Positions 54,621 to 64,000 of a stretch of DNA of 64,000 nucleotides are shown here, in pieces; position 1 is the first letter of the stretch; every line of letters begins with the position of its first letter. The notes beneath the pieces were generated by a model that was given only the letters and a program-made list of their open reading frames with translations, was not told where the DNA came from and searched no databases. Both the position numbers and the translations under genes were made by a program. The DNA comes from Hippopus hippopus (taxonomy: Eukaryota > Mollusca > Bivalvia > Cardiida > Cardiidae): positions 32,424,426-32,488,425 of the forward strand of contig OX328106.1 in assembly GCA_946811185.2 (NCBI GenBank), written 5' to 3'.

Positions 54621-55357
54621 AATTTCATAGTTCTTCTGATGTATAATAGAATTATATATTCGTGAGAAGTGTTTACCTTATTTATTGGCACATATTATTT
54701 GAGAACATACAGATCTACTTTGTTTTCAACTTCACTCGTGAAATCAACCCTATTGATGCTGTTCAAAGTTTGGACTTCACTGCAGCCGTTGTCCATGACG
54801 ATTACAGTGAATTATGTACAAAATGAACAATGTTAGAAATTACTGTAGGCCTACTGTATCTTCAAGTTTGTTCATCCAGAACGTGTAGAAATTTCAGAGC
54901 TTTATGCAAGGAATAAGGATCATTTTAGTTTGAACTTTGAATCATGTAAATTAAGTTACTGTTATAATTCTGACCAGTGTTCTGGATACACATGCATGCT
55001 AGGCATTACATGTATTTCTGTGTTAGGTTATTCTTCCCTACCTGCCTTCCGTATTTGTGCACTTGTATACAGCCTTACATCTAATGCCGGCAGCAAACCC
55101 TGTTGACTAATACGCTGTCCTATCAGTCCTCTGGGTCCATTAACTAACTGTTCTTAATCAATAAAATTACCGTCAGGGCTTACCAACTCTGCTTTTCTTG
55201 TTCCACCAACAAGTAAGAAATGTGTTGAACAGCGAAATTTTCATTCCTCCAAAGCACTCTGAAATGATGCTTTGCAAAATCCCTTCTTAGAATTTTGAGT
55301 GCTTTAATTATCCATCATCACCGTTATATCGCAATCGGCGACATTCGTAGCCTTTGT
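54621..55357. other. Unassigned spacer
   Basis: 740 bp. No gene or repeat family recognised. Confidence 0.35.
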
Positions 55358-55424
55358 AAACAGCAAAGATCAAGATCAGCCTGCACAGAACACACAATCT
55401 GATATTGAATCTATCCTGTCCGTT
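55358..55424 (+). mobile_element. MITE-A/B core fragment
   Basis: AACAGCAAAGATCAAGATCAG to ATTGAATCTATCCTGTCCG, the central hairpin only, with mutated loop sides. Confidence 0.55.
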
Positions 55425-55695
55425 TTCAATCATGATCAATTTTCCTGCCTAACTGTGTGCTAAACATATTTTTTAAAGCATGTTTTATTTTATGATAGCA
55501 TTCTCGACAGTATGTAAAGAGTTGTTTCACACCCCTTTACTAGTTCTACTCAAAGTACTTCTTTTCCTTAAATTAAAGAAAGTCACTTTTGCCCAACATC
55601 CGGTCTCATCTTCTTGCTAGACATGGGAAATCAAACTGTCAGTCTTTCTATTTTTCCAAGGCCTCTGGGCTGGCGAATGAGGAAGAGGATTCCAG

Positions 55696-56098
55696 TTAAA
55701 CTGCCGCTAAATGGTCCATCATTAATCTGCTTATTTCCCTTTTACAGACTGTATATCAAGATCACAATGCACAGAACGAGCAACTAGGGCCCGTATTCAC
55801 CAACCTTTCTTGAGAATGTTCTAAGTCTTATTCTAAAGATTTTCTTAACTTGAAAGTAAGACAACTTCCGATTGGCTAAACCAAATGGTTTAGAAGCCGT
55901 ATTACTTTCTACATCTAGCACAAGTCTAAGATTGAAACCAAGTATTGTTGATGAATACGGACCCGGGTCTTTGATACACACTTTCCTATCTGGGGATACA
56001 TTTCCGGTGATAAAAAAAGCTCTGAAATCGTAGTATTTGGATTTTGTAACATTTATTATAAATTTTCATTTTACCTTTTTAGCAGTGTTAAATGTTAA
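55696..56098 (+). mobile_element. MITE-A split in its hairpin by MITE-H
   Basis: TTAAACTGCCGCTAAATGG to AGATCACAATGCACAGAACG before MITE-H, then TTTGATACACACTTTCCTAT to TTTAGCAGTGTTAAATGTTAA after it. The H element (55787-55969) sits at the hairpin apex region. Confidence 0.75.
55787..55969. mobile_element. MITE-H nested in MITE-A
   Basis: GGGCCCGTATTCACCAACC to TTGATGAATACGGACCCGGG, both ends intact. The centre retains GGCTAAACCAAATGGTTTAG. Confidence 0.85.
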
Positions 56099-56680
56099 AA
56101 AAACAGAACGCTAACATCAATGAAAGGAACGTTTGCAGACAGTAAACATCCCAACTTCAATAAAGCGAAAGACTGCTATGGGCAGATCTATTGCATTGAG
56201 ATATTGAATAGTGTAGATCAATATTACACAGGACGTTCTTGACCATTGAGTGCAACCATGTACAATAGCTACTAAAGCTAAACTTGGCACCTAAAGGGTT
56301 AAGGAAGCACATAGCTGTCATAAACATATTGGTTTCATAACAGGTCTATGGCAGTAAGATGTTATTATCCCCGTAAATGTCTCATGAGAGTTGTGTACAT
56401 CTTGTTTTGTAACACATTTGTCGAAGTTATCTATCATTCTCAAGGCGGGAAACCAAGTGTTTTAGTTCCAGGAATAGTACAATTATCCCGTGAAGAAAAG
56501 CTGATATACCATGATGATCTTCGAATTGTTACATTTCTTACCCTACTCCGGTGTAGCTTATTCGCGGTCTAGGAGAGGAATCATTCAGTTTGAAAACGCA
56601 GCAGATGGGTCAATTCCCAGTTCACCGTCCATGGAACATTTACGATAAAAGAGAGCGTGTTTTACGGTGGAACATTGTAA
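56099..56680. other. Unassigned spacer
   Basis: 580 bp. The 74-codon plus-strand frame at 56348-56572 has no recognised motif. A weak MITE-A core (GTAGATCAATATTACACAGG) lies near 56213. Confidence 0.4.
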
Positions 56681-56786
56681 CCAGGGTCCGTATTCACCAA
56701 CGATTCTTAATAACAATCATAGTCTAATACTCAAGCATTTTCTAAGTTTCAAAGTAACGCAATTTCTGATAGGCTAAACCGTATCC
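56681..56786. mobile_element. MITE-H half element
   Basis: CCAGGGTCCGTATTCACCAA to GATAGGCTAAACCGTATCC. Only the left half up to the hairpin is present. Confidence 0.75.
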
Positions 56787-58295
56787 ATCTATGGCATTGT
56801 TTAAGCATTCTCATCAGTTATGCTAAATGGCCATGGCCATTGATCAATACGCCAGTGATTGGGGGGTCGAACAGAAGCAGCTGGTTCATCATCCAAAGTC
56901 TCGCAAGGTTTATATTTATCCAGTAACTAATCGCATAGACTTCAGCTGTAATTATTATTTGAGTACATACTGTTTCAAACGTTATGCCCTACATCGTTAA
57001 AACAGCCTGGATCATTCTGAACAAAACCTCTTACAACGGACCAGTCTCTAATCAGGGCCTGTCCAGTATGACCCAACGTCTAACCGGAAATCTCATCCGC
57101 TTAATGATAATTTTCCCGATGAGTCTCAGTATAACATACTGGCATTTTAAACAACCCGCGCTTTTCCGCCCGTATTCTCTCTCTCTCTCTCTCTCTCTCT
57201 GCTTTTCTACAGGCTTGAAAAAAGGAGCCTGGGTTTTTTCCATCAAATATCGTCTATCATTTCGTAGTCTCCTAACTGTAGACATAATTTTCTTAGGGTC
57301 AGTTTTAGCCCTCTTGGTTTTAACGTATCCTTACAAAAAAAATATAATCAACTCGTAGGAGAAAAAAAGTTTATTTTTTTGTCCCTAACTACAAGAGTTG
57401 TTGCTGTCATATTCGATTTTTTTGTAACCTCTTTAACCTTTACACAGTTGTTTAAATATGAACCCTCTGTAGAAAATAAGCGCGTTCTGAGGACGTGTTT
57501 TCCATATGGTTATACGGGTTACGGATTAAAGATCTGAATTTTTGAAACTACAAGACCCAGCGCTATAATGAATAGTGTATCACCTTACAGACCAATTCTT
57601 TTAAATCATAGGCCAGGGATGAGACGCGATCTCGTCCCATGATCAAATGGTATACTCGAAAGCAGCAACATAAAGCCTGAAAACCCTCTTGTTCCAAATT
57701 ATTAGCCTTATATGTGAAGTGGACATGGACGTCTTCTGTCGCCAAATCAGAAATTGGACTTTTTTCAACATTATCAAATTTTGGATCAGGTTCAATGCTT
57801 TAATCTTCCAGCGGGTAAGATTTCACACAAAGTCTAAAAAGTTGTTGAATAGCAGGTTTCAAGATCTCAGGTGAGCGATCTCAGGTCAAACACTGTCCTC
57901 TTGTTATTCTATCGATTTCTTCAGAATAAGTGGAAAACAACGATCAGTGGCTTTGTCACGCTATCGGACTATCTACCATAGTCATCACTCATGGAAGGGC
58001 AAACCGGATGAGGAAGTTGCATCACACTATACTTTTTAGACATGTTGTCGTCTCTTACATTTCTGTGCTTTTGTATTCTATGAATTTCTCTCAGTTCCTC
58101 TTTGCTTCTTCTGTTTGGTGAAAAAACTAAAGTGCAATAAGCGGCAATGAAATATTACAGACTGGAAAATAAAGACGAAATAATTTATGTAGTTTTACGA
58201 TTTTCGCATGTTTTAATTTGTATACAAAGAGAGCTGGCACTACGAAATTACTGGTTTGCTGTGAGGGAGGTCTTTTTTGATATCTAACGATGCTT
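56787..58295. other. Unassigned 1.5-kb region with a CT microsatellite
   Basis: (CT)n at 57176-57202 breaks up the 124-codon plus-strand frame at 56984-57358. That frame encodes a Ser-Leu run there and shows no domain. No gene is supported. Confidence 0.35.
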
Positions 58296-58508
58296 TGACC
58301 CTTTTCAGCGAAATCACGGGTTTTTGAGGACGGCAAAAATCAAGATCAGACTGCAAAGAACGTGCGGTCTGATCTTGGATCTACACCGTCCTTTCGTTTG
58401 GTCAAGCTCACAGTGACACGTTGTATAAGATTGAAATTTAAATTTCAGTTGATAGCATTTTCAGTCGTCGACAAAGGTAGGGTCTATATAGTTGGAGCTC
58501 AAGAATTA
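58296..58508 (-). mobile_element. MITE-B, reverse orientation
   Basis: TTGACCCTTTTCAGCGAAA to AGTTGGAGCTCAAGAATTAA. The hairpin is at about 58341-58372. Confidence 0.75.
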
Positions 58509-58599
58509 ATAATAATAATGCGTAATTAAGCATTTCAAAGCAAAGAACCAGTGCATTCTTTGACCATATCAAAAAACCAACCAATTTTAGTTTCTATCA

Positions 58600-58840
58600 C
58601 ACAGCCTCCCTCGTTTTCAGTGTAATACAGCCAGGATGAATTTTCTTATCTTACACACCGTTGATAAAAGCATCTTGTGTCGTCATGTGTTCTGTCCTTT
58701 TATACCACTTTCAGACGAGTATGGTTTAGTTCAAGGAAATTCCAACATGTGCATGAATGGTACTGCATATTCTGATCCATCATTTGCGAGATATGTGATA
58801 AAAATCTGGCATCCGTTGGCTTTGGAGATTCGCCAGGTTC
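58600..58840 (+). repeat. Dispersed repeat L, copy 3 (partial)
   Basis: CCCTCGTTTTCAGTGTAATA, GATGAATTTTCTTATCTTAC, CACTTTCAGACGAGTATGG and GATATGTGATAAAAATCTGG are in the same order as in other copies. Confidence 0.55.
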
Positions 58841-58904
58841 TCACTTGCTTTTTTTTTTGTATATTCGTCTACTAAAATCTTCTCTGAAATTTAAACTTAT
58901 ACCA

Positions 58905-59640
58905 AATACTTTATAAATTTGTCACATAAACTCCCTCGCTTTTAGTCTAATATAACCACTACGAATTTTTTTTTTATCTTTTACACTTTTGAGATTTCTT
59001 GTCGTCTTCGTTAAAGCATTGTATTCCTACGCATTATTTCTATACACGGTCAGAAACAAATTTTCAAGTTAATTCAAGTGTCAAAACTAACGATCGTGTT
59101 AAAGCTAAAGTTTGTTCTATTTAGATTCAAATTCAAGCAGTTATACCGGTACGTCAGCTTCTTTGGAACTATATTTATAACGAATCTCTATTCAAACAAA
59201 AGCAGTCAGTAGCACTCCTTCATGAATACTCATGTAGGTTTCGGGTTTAAATCTAATCGGTATACGCGTAATTCCTAAAATACAATTATGTGATAAAAAG
59301 AATCTGGCACTAGTTGGCTATAATTGAGATAAAATCTTAAAAATCGTCTAGAAAAATGTTATTAATCTCACAAGAGGCTCGTACGGTGGCACAAAAGTGA
59401 CATGGAAGATATATTTTATACTACGTGCGCACGCAGTAGCTAATACGTGCGCACGTATTACTTATTACGTGCGCACGTATTAGCTACTGCGTGCGCACGT
59501 AGTATAAAATATATCTTCCATGTCACTTTTGTGCCACCGTGGGCTCGCTTGATTAACATTTTTTTTCTGGATTCGTTTGATAAAATCTTACCTTAAGAAT
59601 AAATCACCGAATGGTGTTTTATGTCACATTCGACAATCAT
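58905..59640 (+). repeat. Dispersed repeat L, copy 4, carrying the palindrome
   Basis: Begins TCACATAAACTCCCTCGC. The right half has GAGATAAAATCTTAAAAATC and, past the palindrome, its inverted counterpart GTTTGATAAAATCTTACC. The 158-bp palindrome interrupts its centre. Confidence 0.6.
59383..59540. mobile_element. Near-perfect 158-bp palindrome with GTGCGCAC modules
   Basis: The arms pair along 79 positions apart from one internal mismatch (59458 with 59465) and the central pair. Each arm contains CGGTGGCACAAAAGTGACAT, GATATATTTTATAC and two GTGCGCAC blocks. GGCTCG occurs directly on both sides (59376-59381 and 59542-59547), a possible target duplication. There is no coding capacity. Confidence 0.85.
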
Positions 59641-59667
59641 ATTACAGGACAGCGCACCAATTTACAT

Positions 59668-59815
59668 GAGTCCAGTGTTTCACTAGTAATAGGCTAGAGC
59701 TTTGAAGTTCAGTGCCTAAAAACACTTCCTTGGAAGTCAAAATGCACAAGGAGAGATTTGAACCCTTTGACAGCCAGAGTGCAAATGACAGGCAGGTCAT
59801 CCTAGAGGAAGAACT
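59668..59815 (-). mobile_element. SINE S3, copy c, degenerate
   Basis: GTTTCACTAGTAATAGGCTA and GCTTTGAAGTTCAGTGCCTA match the S3 body near 37050. The tRNA-like head and tail are poorly preserved. Confidence 0.5.
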
Positions 59816-60317
59816 GCAGTTTGAATGGCTGGCGAATGAAGTCGATGATTAATGTTTCTATTTACTGTATATCAGAGATACAAGGCCAAAGACCGGCCAG
59901 CGTCTCTCGGACGATAAAGTTGTCAATACATTCTCACTTCAGTCTCAGTTCATCCGTAATTAATTCTATTTACAACTCATCCATGCACGTCACTGATAAT
60001 ACTTACGGATTATTGGTTTTGTCATCAATTTGAAGCATTTTTTTAACGTAGTTTATGATTTAACCTGGGTTTTCTTTAAGGATTTACACGCCCCAGATTG
60101 TGCGCAATCGGATTGAATTCTGATAATTTATCACTGTCATTTAGATTATTTCTATTAAAGCAAAATCTATTTTAGCAATATGAATGTGAATGCGACCGAA
60201 ATATCGGGGATGGTACCGGTACCGAGACCGGATAGTGTAGTCTGAAAAACAAGCTGCTCGTCTTGCATATTGTAATCTAAATTGTCCGATATTTTAATCA
60301 ATATGTATATATATATT
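59816..60317. other. Unassigned spacer
   Basis: 500 bp. No gene or repeat family recognised. GATGGTACCGGTACCGAGAC near 60209 is a small palindrome. Confidence 0.35.
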
Positions 60318-60434
60318 TACTTTTTGGAGAAAAATATCTCCTTATCGGACAGTGTAGATCCAAGATCAGTCTGATCTTGATCTACTCTGTCTGCAAAAGG
60401 TCAGTGAGTTGCACTTAGCAGCCTAAGGGGTAAA
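60318..60434 (-). mobile_element. MITE-A partial, hairpin apex deleted
   Basis: GAGAAAAATATCTCCTTATC to TTAGCAGCCTAAGGGGTAAA. The hairpin arms meet directly as GATCCAAGATCAG then TCTGATCTTGATC; the ACTGCACGTTCTGTGCAG apex is missing. Confidence 0.8.
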
Positions 60435-60990
60435 GCACATGACACCTTTTGAACTTTTGTAGAAATCAAAGATCTATCGTTCTTATGTCGAAATAAGCTT
60501 TGCCATTGTTCTGCATGGACTTTGAATGTCTATCGACATTAAAGGTATACATCTAACAGACCCATTTAAAGGTTAGGTACGCTGTTCCTTTAAGGCTCCT
60601 CATACACTCCATAGAAATCTGTAAGCAAATCAACTTTCTTGTGTACTTCATACGAATCTGCACGCAAATAAATACTTTATTAACAGTAAAGGGATGATAG
60701 CTCCCTGCCTAATACATTAAACAAAATAAAAAAATAAGAAAGAAAATAACAATAAAAAAGTTAAAAGAAAATTCAGAAAAAAGAGAGAGAAAAAGGGAAA
60801 AAAATTAGGGTTAAAAAAGCAAAAAAGTAAGGAAAAATAACGAACTAGAATATCGCAATTCAAAGTTTAGGCCAAAATGCAAATATACTGTATTTCCTTT
60901 AAATTGCCAGAGCAAAATTTTCTATTTGTCATGTGACAGAGCAAATTGACACAACCAGACACGGTGTTCAACTTACGAACATCGATCCAG
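60435..60990. other. Spacer with a purine-rich tract
   Basis: Bases 60716-60845 are almost entirely A and G on the plus strand, low-complexity AAAATAAG/AAAGAAAA sequence. The rest is unassigned. Confidence 0.5.
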
Positions 60991-61226
60991 TTAATCCTTT
61001 CCAAAATATCCCCTTCCTTTTACGACAATGTATGAAGAGCGTATTTGAAAACAGCGGCAGCAAAAGAAAAAAAAATGTTGTTTACCAACATAAATTCTCC
61101 TTTTACCCCAGTGTTTCCTTACCTCTCATAGGAAAGTATGGATCACTTGGCACATATTTAACATGTCATCAGCCAGTGCTTTTAATATAGAATTTCTAGA
61201 AATCTTGTCGCCTGGTAAAGAGTTAA
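60991..61226 (+). mobile_element. MITE-C, diverged but with both TTAA
   Basis: TTAATCCTTTCCAAAATATC to TTGTCGCCTGGTAAAGAGTTAA. The hairpin has drifted to GTTGTTTACCAACATAAA. Confidence 0.75.
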
Positions 61227-61712
61227 TGCGAGGCAAGGTTGTGTATCTGCCCGCCGGTAATCTAATAAATCGAGTGAAATTGGTCCATAACAAACAATTA
61301 TGAGAACGGGATAAATATCACTGTCATTTCACATACGGTGTATATTCAAAGCTCCCCAAGACGCCGAGAGAGTCATGCAAATATTGTGCTTAATAGTTTT
61401 AGATCGTTTGTACAAGACATTTTGAACGACACCTAACCTACACGCTGGTGGTATTGATGACAAAGAAACTTGCTTCTCTGAATGGTGTAAGCCAAGGTTA
61501 GACTGCACACAACACGATGCAAAAAGGACGCCGAGAGATACAGCAAAGGTTTCCTTAATAGATTTAGAGCGATTTCCTCAGACAGTTTAAACGACGTCCA
61601 TAGATCTGCCCTCAGCACCAATGGTTAAAGCGGTTAACACAAAGATACTTAGACTGCGTAGTACATGATGCTCCTAAAACAACAAGAAAGAGCTACAATT
61701 TTTTTTTTTTTT
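61227..61712 (+). repeat. Spacer holding a direct duplication, period about 171 bp
   Basis: AGACGCCGAGAGAGTCATGC (61359) and GGACGCCGAGAGATACAGC (61529) start two copies that continue with CTTAATAGNTTTAGA, GACANTTTNAACGAC and related words. A T-run ends the stretch. Confidence 0.65.
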
Positions 61713-62911
61713 TTATTATACTGCAAATAAATTTCTCTTGATCTGATTGGGTAATATTCCCCGAACATATATATATCATGTACACTTGCAAAACCCACGT
61801 AAAAGCAGTTTCCCTTTCGGGAGCCCCTTATACTTAACTACACTTTCAACACAAAGTCCAAAATGGCGGCGTCGATCGATCGATACGAGCCGCCAACAAG
61901 ACAAACATACCGAGTACCCTGCATAATATCATGACTAGTTTCCCTTGATGGTTTGCATTAAAGCGTAAAGCATGGATTATTTTTGAAAATAAATGAATAT
62001 AACTACAAATATTATCGTTTTTTGTCATTCTAAAAGAAATACACGGGGGTTAAAACGAGCCATCCCTTCGTCAGGTAAGCAAATTGTGAAGCGTCGAAAC
62101 TCATTTATTATAACGTTAAAAGGATAATCAAATGGTCGTTTGTGGTAACTAATGGTCTTTTACTTTTTGACAACAAATCATTAAAATGCATAGTTACTTA
62201 CCTTGAAGTTGTTTAACATTAATCATACTGTGTGGGGTCCGTATGGATCCCTCATGGTTCTCTGTTTATGATACAAAATTTGAAGCTGCAGGGAACTGTC
62301 ATTTTAGGAGATTGTTACTAAACCTATTCATAACCTGAATTTACATAGAAACGTTGGTGACTTCAGAGTGAGTGGAATATAAAACCCTAAATCTGTTGGG
62401 GTCCGGACCCCAGGCAATATCATTATAATTCTATATATCACGCATGTTATATACTCACCTCACAATCGCATATTTCAGTTGTTTTCCCTTGACAGAAAAG
62501 TCAATAAATAATACCAGGAGTAGTTGATTTTCAGTTACTGAACCTACACAAATAATATTCTGAACATTTGTACACAAGAAATCGAGAATGATACAAGTTT
62601 ATGACTTGGATCCACACGGACCCCACTTGGTATGATTAAGTTGGGAAATGTGTCGGCGAAGGTTAAATCCATGTTTAAATAAAAATTTGACGAATGTCTA
62701 TCGCAGTGACATCATGAAGTTCATCCACCAAACTGCACGTTTTACCAAGGTTTCAGTGACGTCAGTTCTCAGTGACGTCAGTTTTCATTGAATTTGGGTA
62801 CTCAGAAGGGAAATTCTACGTCGTCAGTGTACTCAATCCGTGATAATATAAAACGGGGAAATTTTGCTTAATACACATTTTCAAGAACGGGAAAACTTTG
62901 CAGTATAATAA
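61713..62911 (+). mobile_element. TTTGCAGTATAATAA-TIR element, copy 2
   Basis: Perfect 15-bp inverted ends, TTATTATACTGCAAA (61713-61727) and TTTGCAGTATAATAA (62897-62911). It is about 750 bp without the 446-bp insertion at 62217-62662. It matches 41479-42359 in reverse complement and carries CAAAATGGCGGC (61859-61870) and the TGACGTCA pair (62757-62780). There is no transposase, so it is non-autonomous. Confidence 0.85.
62217..62662. mobile_element. 446-bp TTAA-flanked insertion with 32-bp inverted repeats
   Basis: TTAA at 62213-62216 and 62663-62666. The sister copy at about 41717 has one uninterrupted TTTAAA there. Inside, TTAATCATACTGTGTGGGG (62219) and CCCCACTTGGTATGATTAA (ending 62639) are inverted, with TCCGTATGGATCC / GGATCCACACGGA. 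It resembles none of families A-J. Confidence 0.8.
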
Positions 62912-62916
62912 ATTCG

Positions 62917-62985
62917 TTGTACGGTCAGGTGGCAGAGGATTTGGAAACTTGTTCACGGCTGTGGCGAATCATGTCGCCACTTCGC
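62917..62985. mobile_element. MITE-J, one arm
   Basis: TTGTACGGTCAGGTGGCAGA to GGCGAATCATGTCGCC matches the left half of 40903-41027. The second arm is missing. Confidence 0.75.
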
Positions 62986-63241
62986 TGGCTCGGTTAATTG
63001 TATTTAGTACTTTATCCGTTAGTCTCAGACATTTTGACCAGCTCTGGTCTTTACTTGACTTATCGTTTAGCATTGGCAATATTTGTGGCTTTTTCCGGAC
63101 ACCCAATGGTTCAAGCTGTAAAGCGAGTTGTTTGCTGACGATATAGATCCAGGAAGTGCAGTTTCATCTTAGATCTTCACTCTCCGGTAATGTTTAACAA
63201 TATCTAATTCTTGATAGGTCATGGATTTGGAACGGGTACGT

Positions 63242-63363
63242 TTATTACCCACAGGCGTTTGTGTTATGACGAACTTCGCCACCTGTATAATGTAATATAT
63301 GTCTTATATATTACATTATATAGGTGGCGAAGTTGGTCATAACACGAACGCCTGTTATTACCC
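63242..63363. mobile_element. Palindromic element, about 122 bp
   Basis: TTATTACCCACAGGCGTTTG at the left mirrors CGAACGCCTGTTATTACCC at the right. The inner arms AACTTCGCCACCTGTATAAT / TATAGGTGGCGAAGTT and a TATATTACATTATA-type apex pair closely. Only this copy is seen here. Confidence 0.75.
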
Positions 63364-63454
63364 GAGTATATTCTTATAGCTTTCTTGGCGTATGACTTAC
63401 TGGAGTGAATAAACTTAAATTCTGATACAATGTAATCTTGTCTTTGTGAATTTA

Positions 63455-63717
63455 GCCCGACCGGGTAGCTCAGTGGTAAGCGTATCTGACTCGTGACTTG
63501 ATGGTTGTAGGTTCGATATCCGGTTGAGGCAAACTTTCTTTTCGGCGTTTTTTCGCCTCTCACATCATTCTGATGCATGTGAGAAAAGTAGTCAGTAACT
63601 TGCAAAGAAAGTTGTTAAGTATTGGTGTAAGAAAGCCAGAAAACACGTGCGTAGGTGCACTGACCGCCGTGATATGACCTAATCAGTTAAAACGGCGTAA
63701 AACGATATTAACAAACA
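63455..63717 (+). mobile_element. SINE S1, copy c, with 11-bp target duplication
   Basis: A box GTAGCTCAGTGGTAAGCG near 63466, B box GGTTCGATATCC near 63510, tail GTGATATGACCTAATCAG and AACAAAC end. It is flanked by TTGTGAATTTA (63444-63454) and TTGTGAGTTTA (63718-63728), one mismatch. Confidence 0.85.
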
Positions 63718-63919
63718 TTGTGAGTTTAAGTTCAAAGTTATTGCATTTATAAATCTTAACTTTTTCGTTCTAATAGGGCTTGATTATGTAATATAGCTGG
63801 TTGAGCGAGATTAGGTCGTGATCATAAACCATTATTCGTCTCATCTCGTCATCTCATTGCCCGAGACGTTCTGGCCGAGACAGAACGTAACCTTTGATTA
63901 CTAGTTGTGGAAGTTAGAA

Positions 63920-64000
63920 TTGACCTTTAGGCTGCTAAGCGCGACTTAAGGACCTTTTGCGGACCTTTTGCGAACAGTGTAGCTCAAGATCAGACTGCAC
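63920..64000 (+). mobile_element. MITE-A, cut by the window end
   Basis: TTGACCTTTAGGCTGCTAAG to GATCAGACTGCAC at the last base. CTTTTGCGGAC is duplicated in tandem near 63953-63975. Confidence 0.8.

Noticed and set aside
56984..57358. 124-codon plus-strand frame, possible membrane protein
   Set aside because: A (CT)n microsatellite supplies the Ser-Leu core; no conserved motif, start context or splice support.

Overview
The window is non-coding, AT-rich animal nuclear DNA. I infer a bivalve mollusc from the LINE and SINE types, the dense short inverted-repeat transposons and the many ACATGTA-type words; no host gene names the species, so this stays an inference. I find no convincing host exon, rRNA, true tRNA gene or CRISPR array. 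Every long open frame belongs to a retrotransposon.

Three non-LTR retrotransposons (LINEs) carry the coding DNA. LINE-1 (about 23836-27688, +) keeps endonuclease, reverse transcriptase (RT) and a C-terminal zinc motif in one 1,110-codon frame broken by two TAA codons, after a hydrophobic leader ending in a 2A-like GDIHPNPGP. LINE-2 (6719-8280, +) is 5'-truncated, but its remaining 442 codons are intact and it ends in an (AAAT)n tail. LINE-3 (33267-34104, +) is a shorter relative of LINE-1. One SINE family (12229-12447 and 49600-49810) ends in the same 18 bases as LINE-1 and probably uses its machinery. Three further SINE families have tRNA-like heads or a shared GTGATATGA-type tail.

Most of the rest is small DNA transposons. 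Families A, B and C begin and end in TTAA with CCCTT or CTCTT termini, as piggyBac-type elements do. They insert into TTAA sites inside other elements and share TTAA junctions head to tail (52395-52813, and 52951-53388 inside 52924-53547). Families D, E and H are longer hairpin elements. Tc1/mariner relics occur at 1835-2513, 36658-36800 and 48236-48860; the last is a 625-bp foldback holding only the end of a transposase.

Two larger duplicated elements structure the window. A 3.7-kb element with about 170-bp inverted ends (15759-19454) has an end-truncated copy in opposite orientation at 2820-5865. An element of about 740 bp (before insertions) with TTTGCAGTATAATAA-type ends occurs at 41479-42359 and, inverted, at 61713-62911. 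Each copy pair gives natural empty sites that show later insertions. Tandem arrays lie at 6110-6455 (83-bp unit), 13735-14870 (about 235 bp) and 19990-20365 (about 75 bp, derived from MITE-C). A near-perfect 158-bp palindrome sits at 59383-59540.

Layout: 1-2820 MITEs and transposase relics; 2820-8280 truncated 3.7-kb copy, satellite and LINE-2; 8974-15520 SINE/MITE cluster and satellite; 15759-19454 the intact 3.7-kb element; 19990-22804 nested MITEs; 23836-27688 LINE-1; 27765-34104 MITEs and LINE-3; 34667-40900 mostly unique AT-rich DNA; 40903-44165 duplicated unit, MITEs and a SINE; 44166-56100 dense nesting; 56787-64000 dispersed repeats, the palindrome, the second duplicated unit and a SINE.
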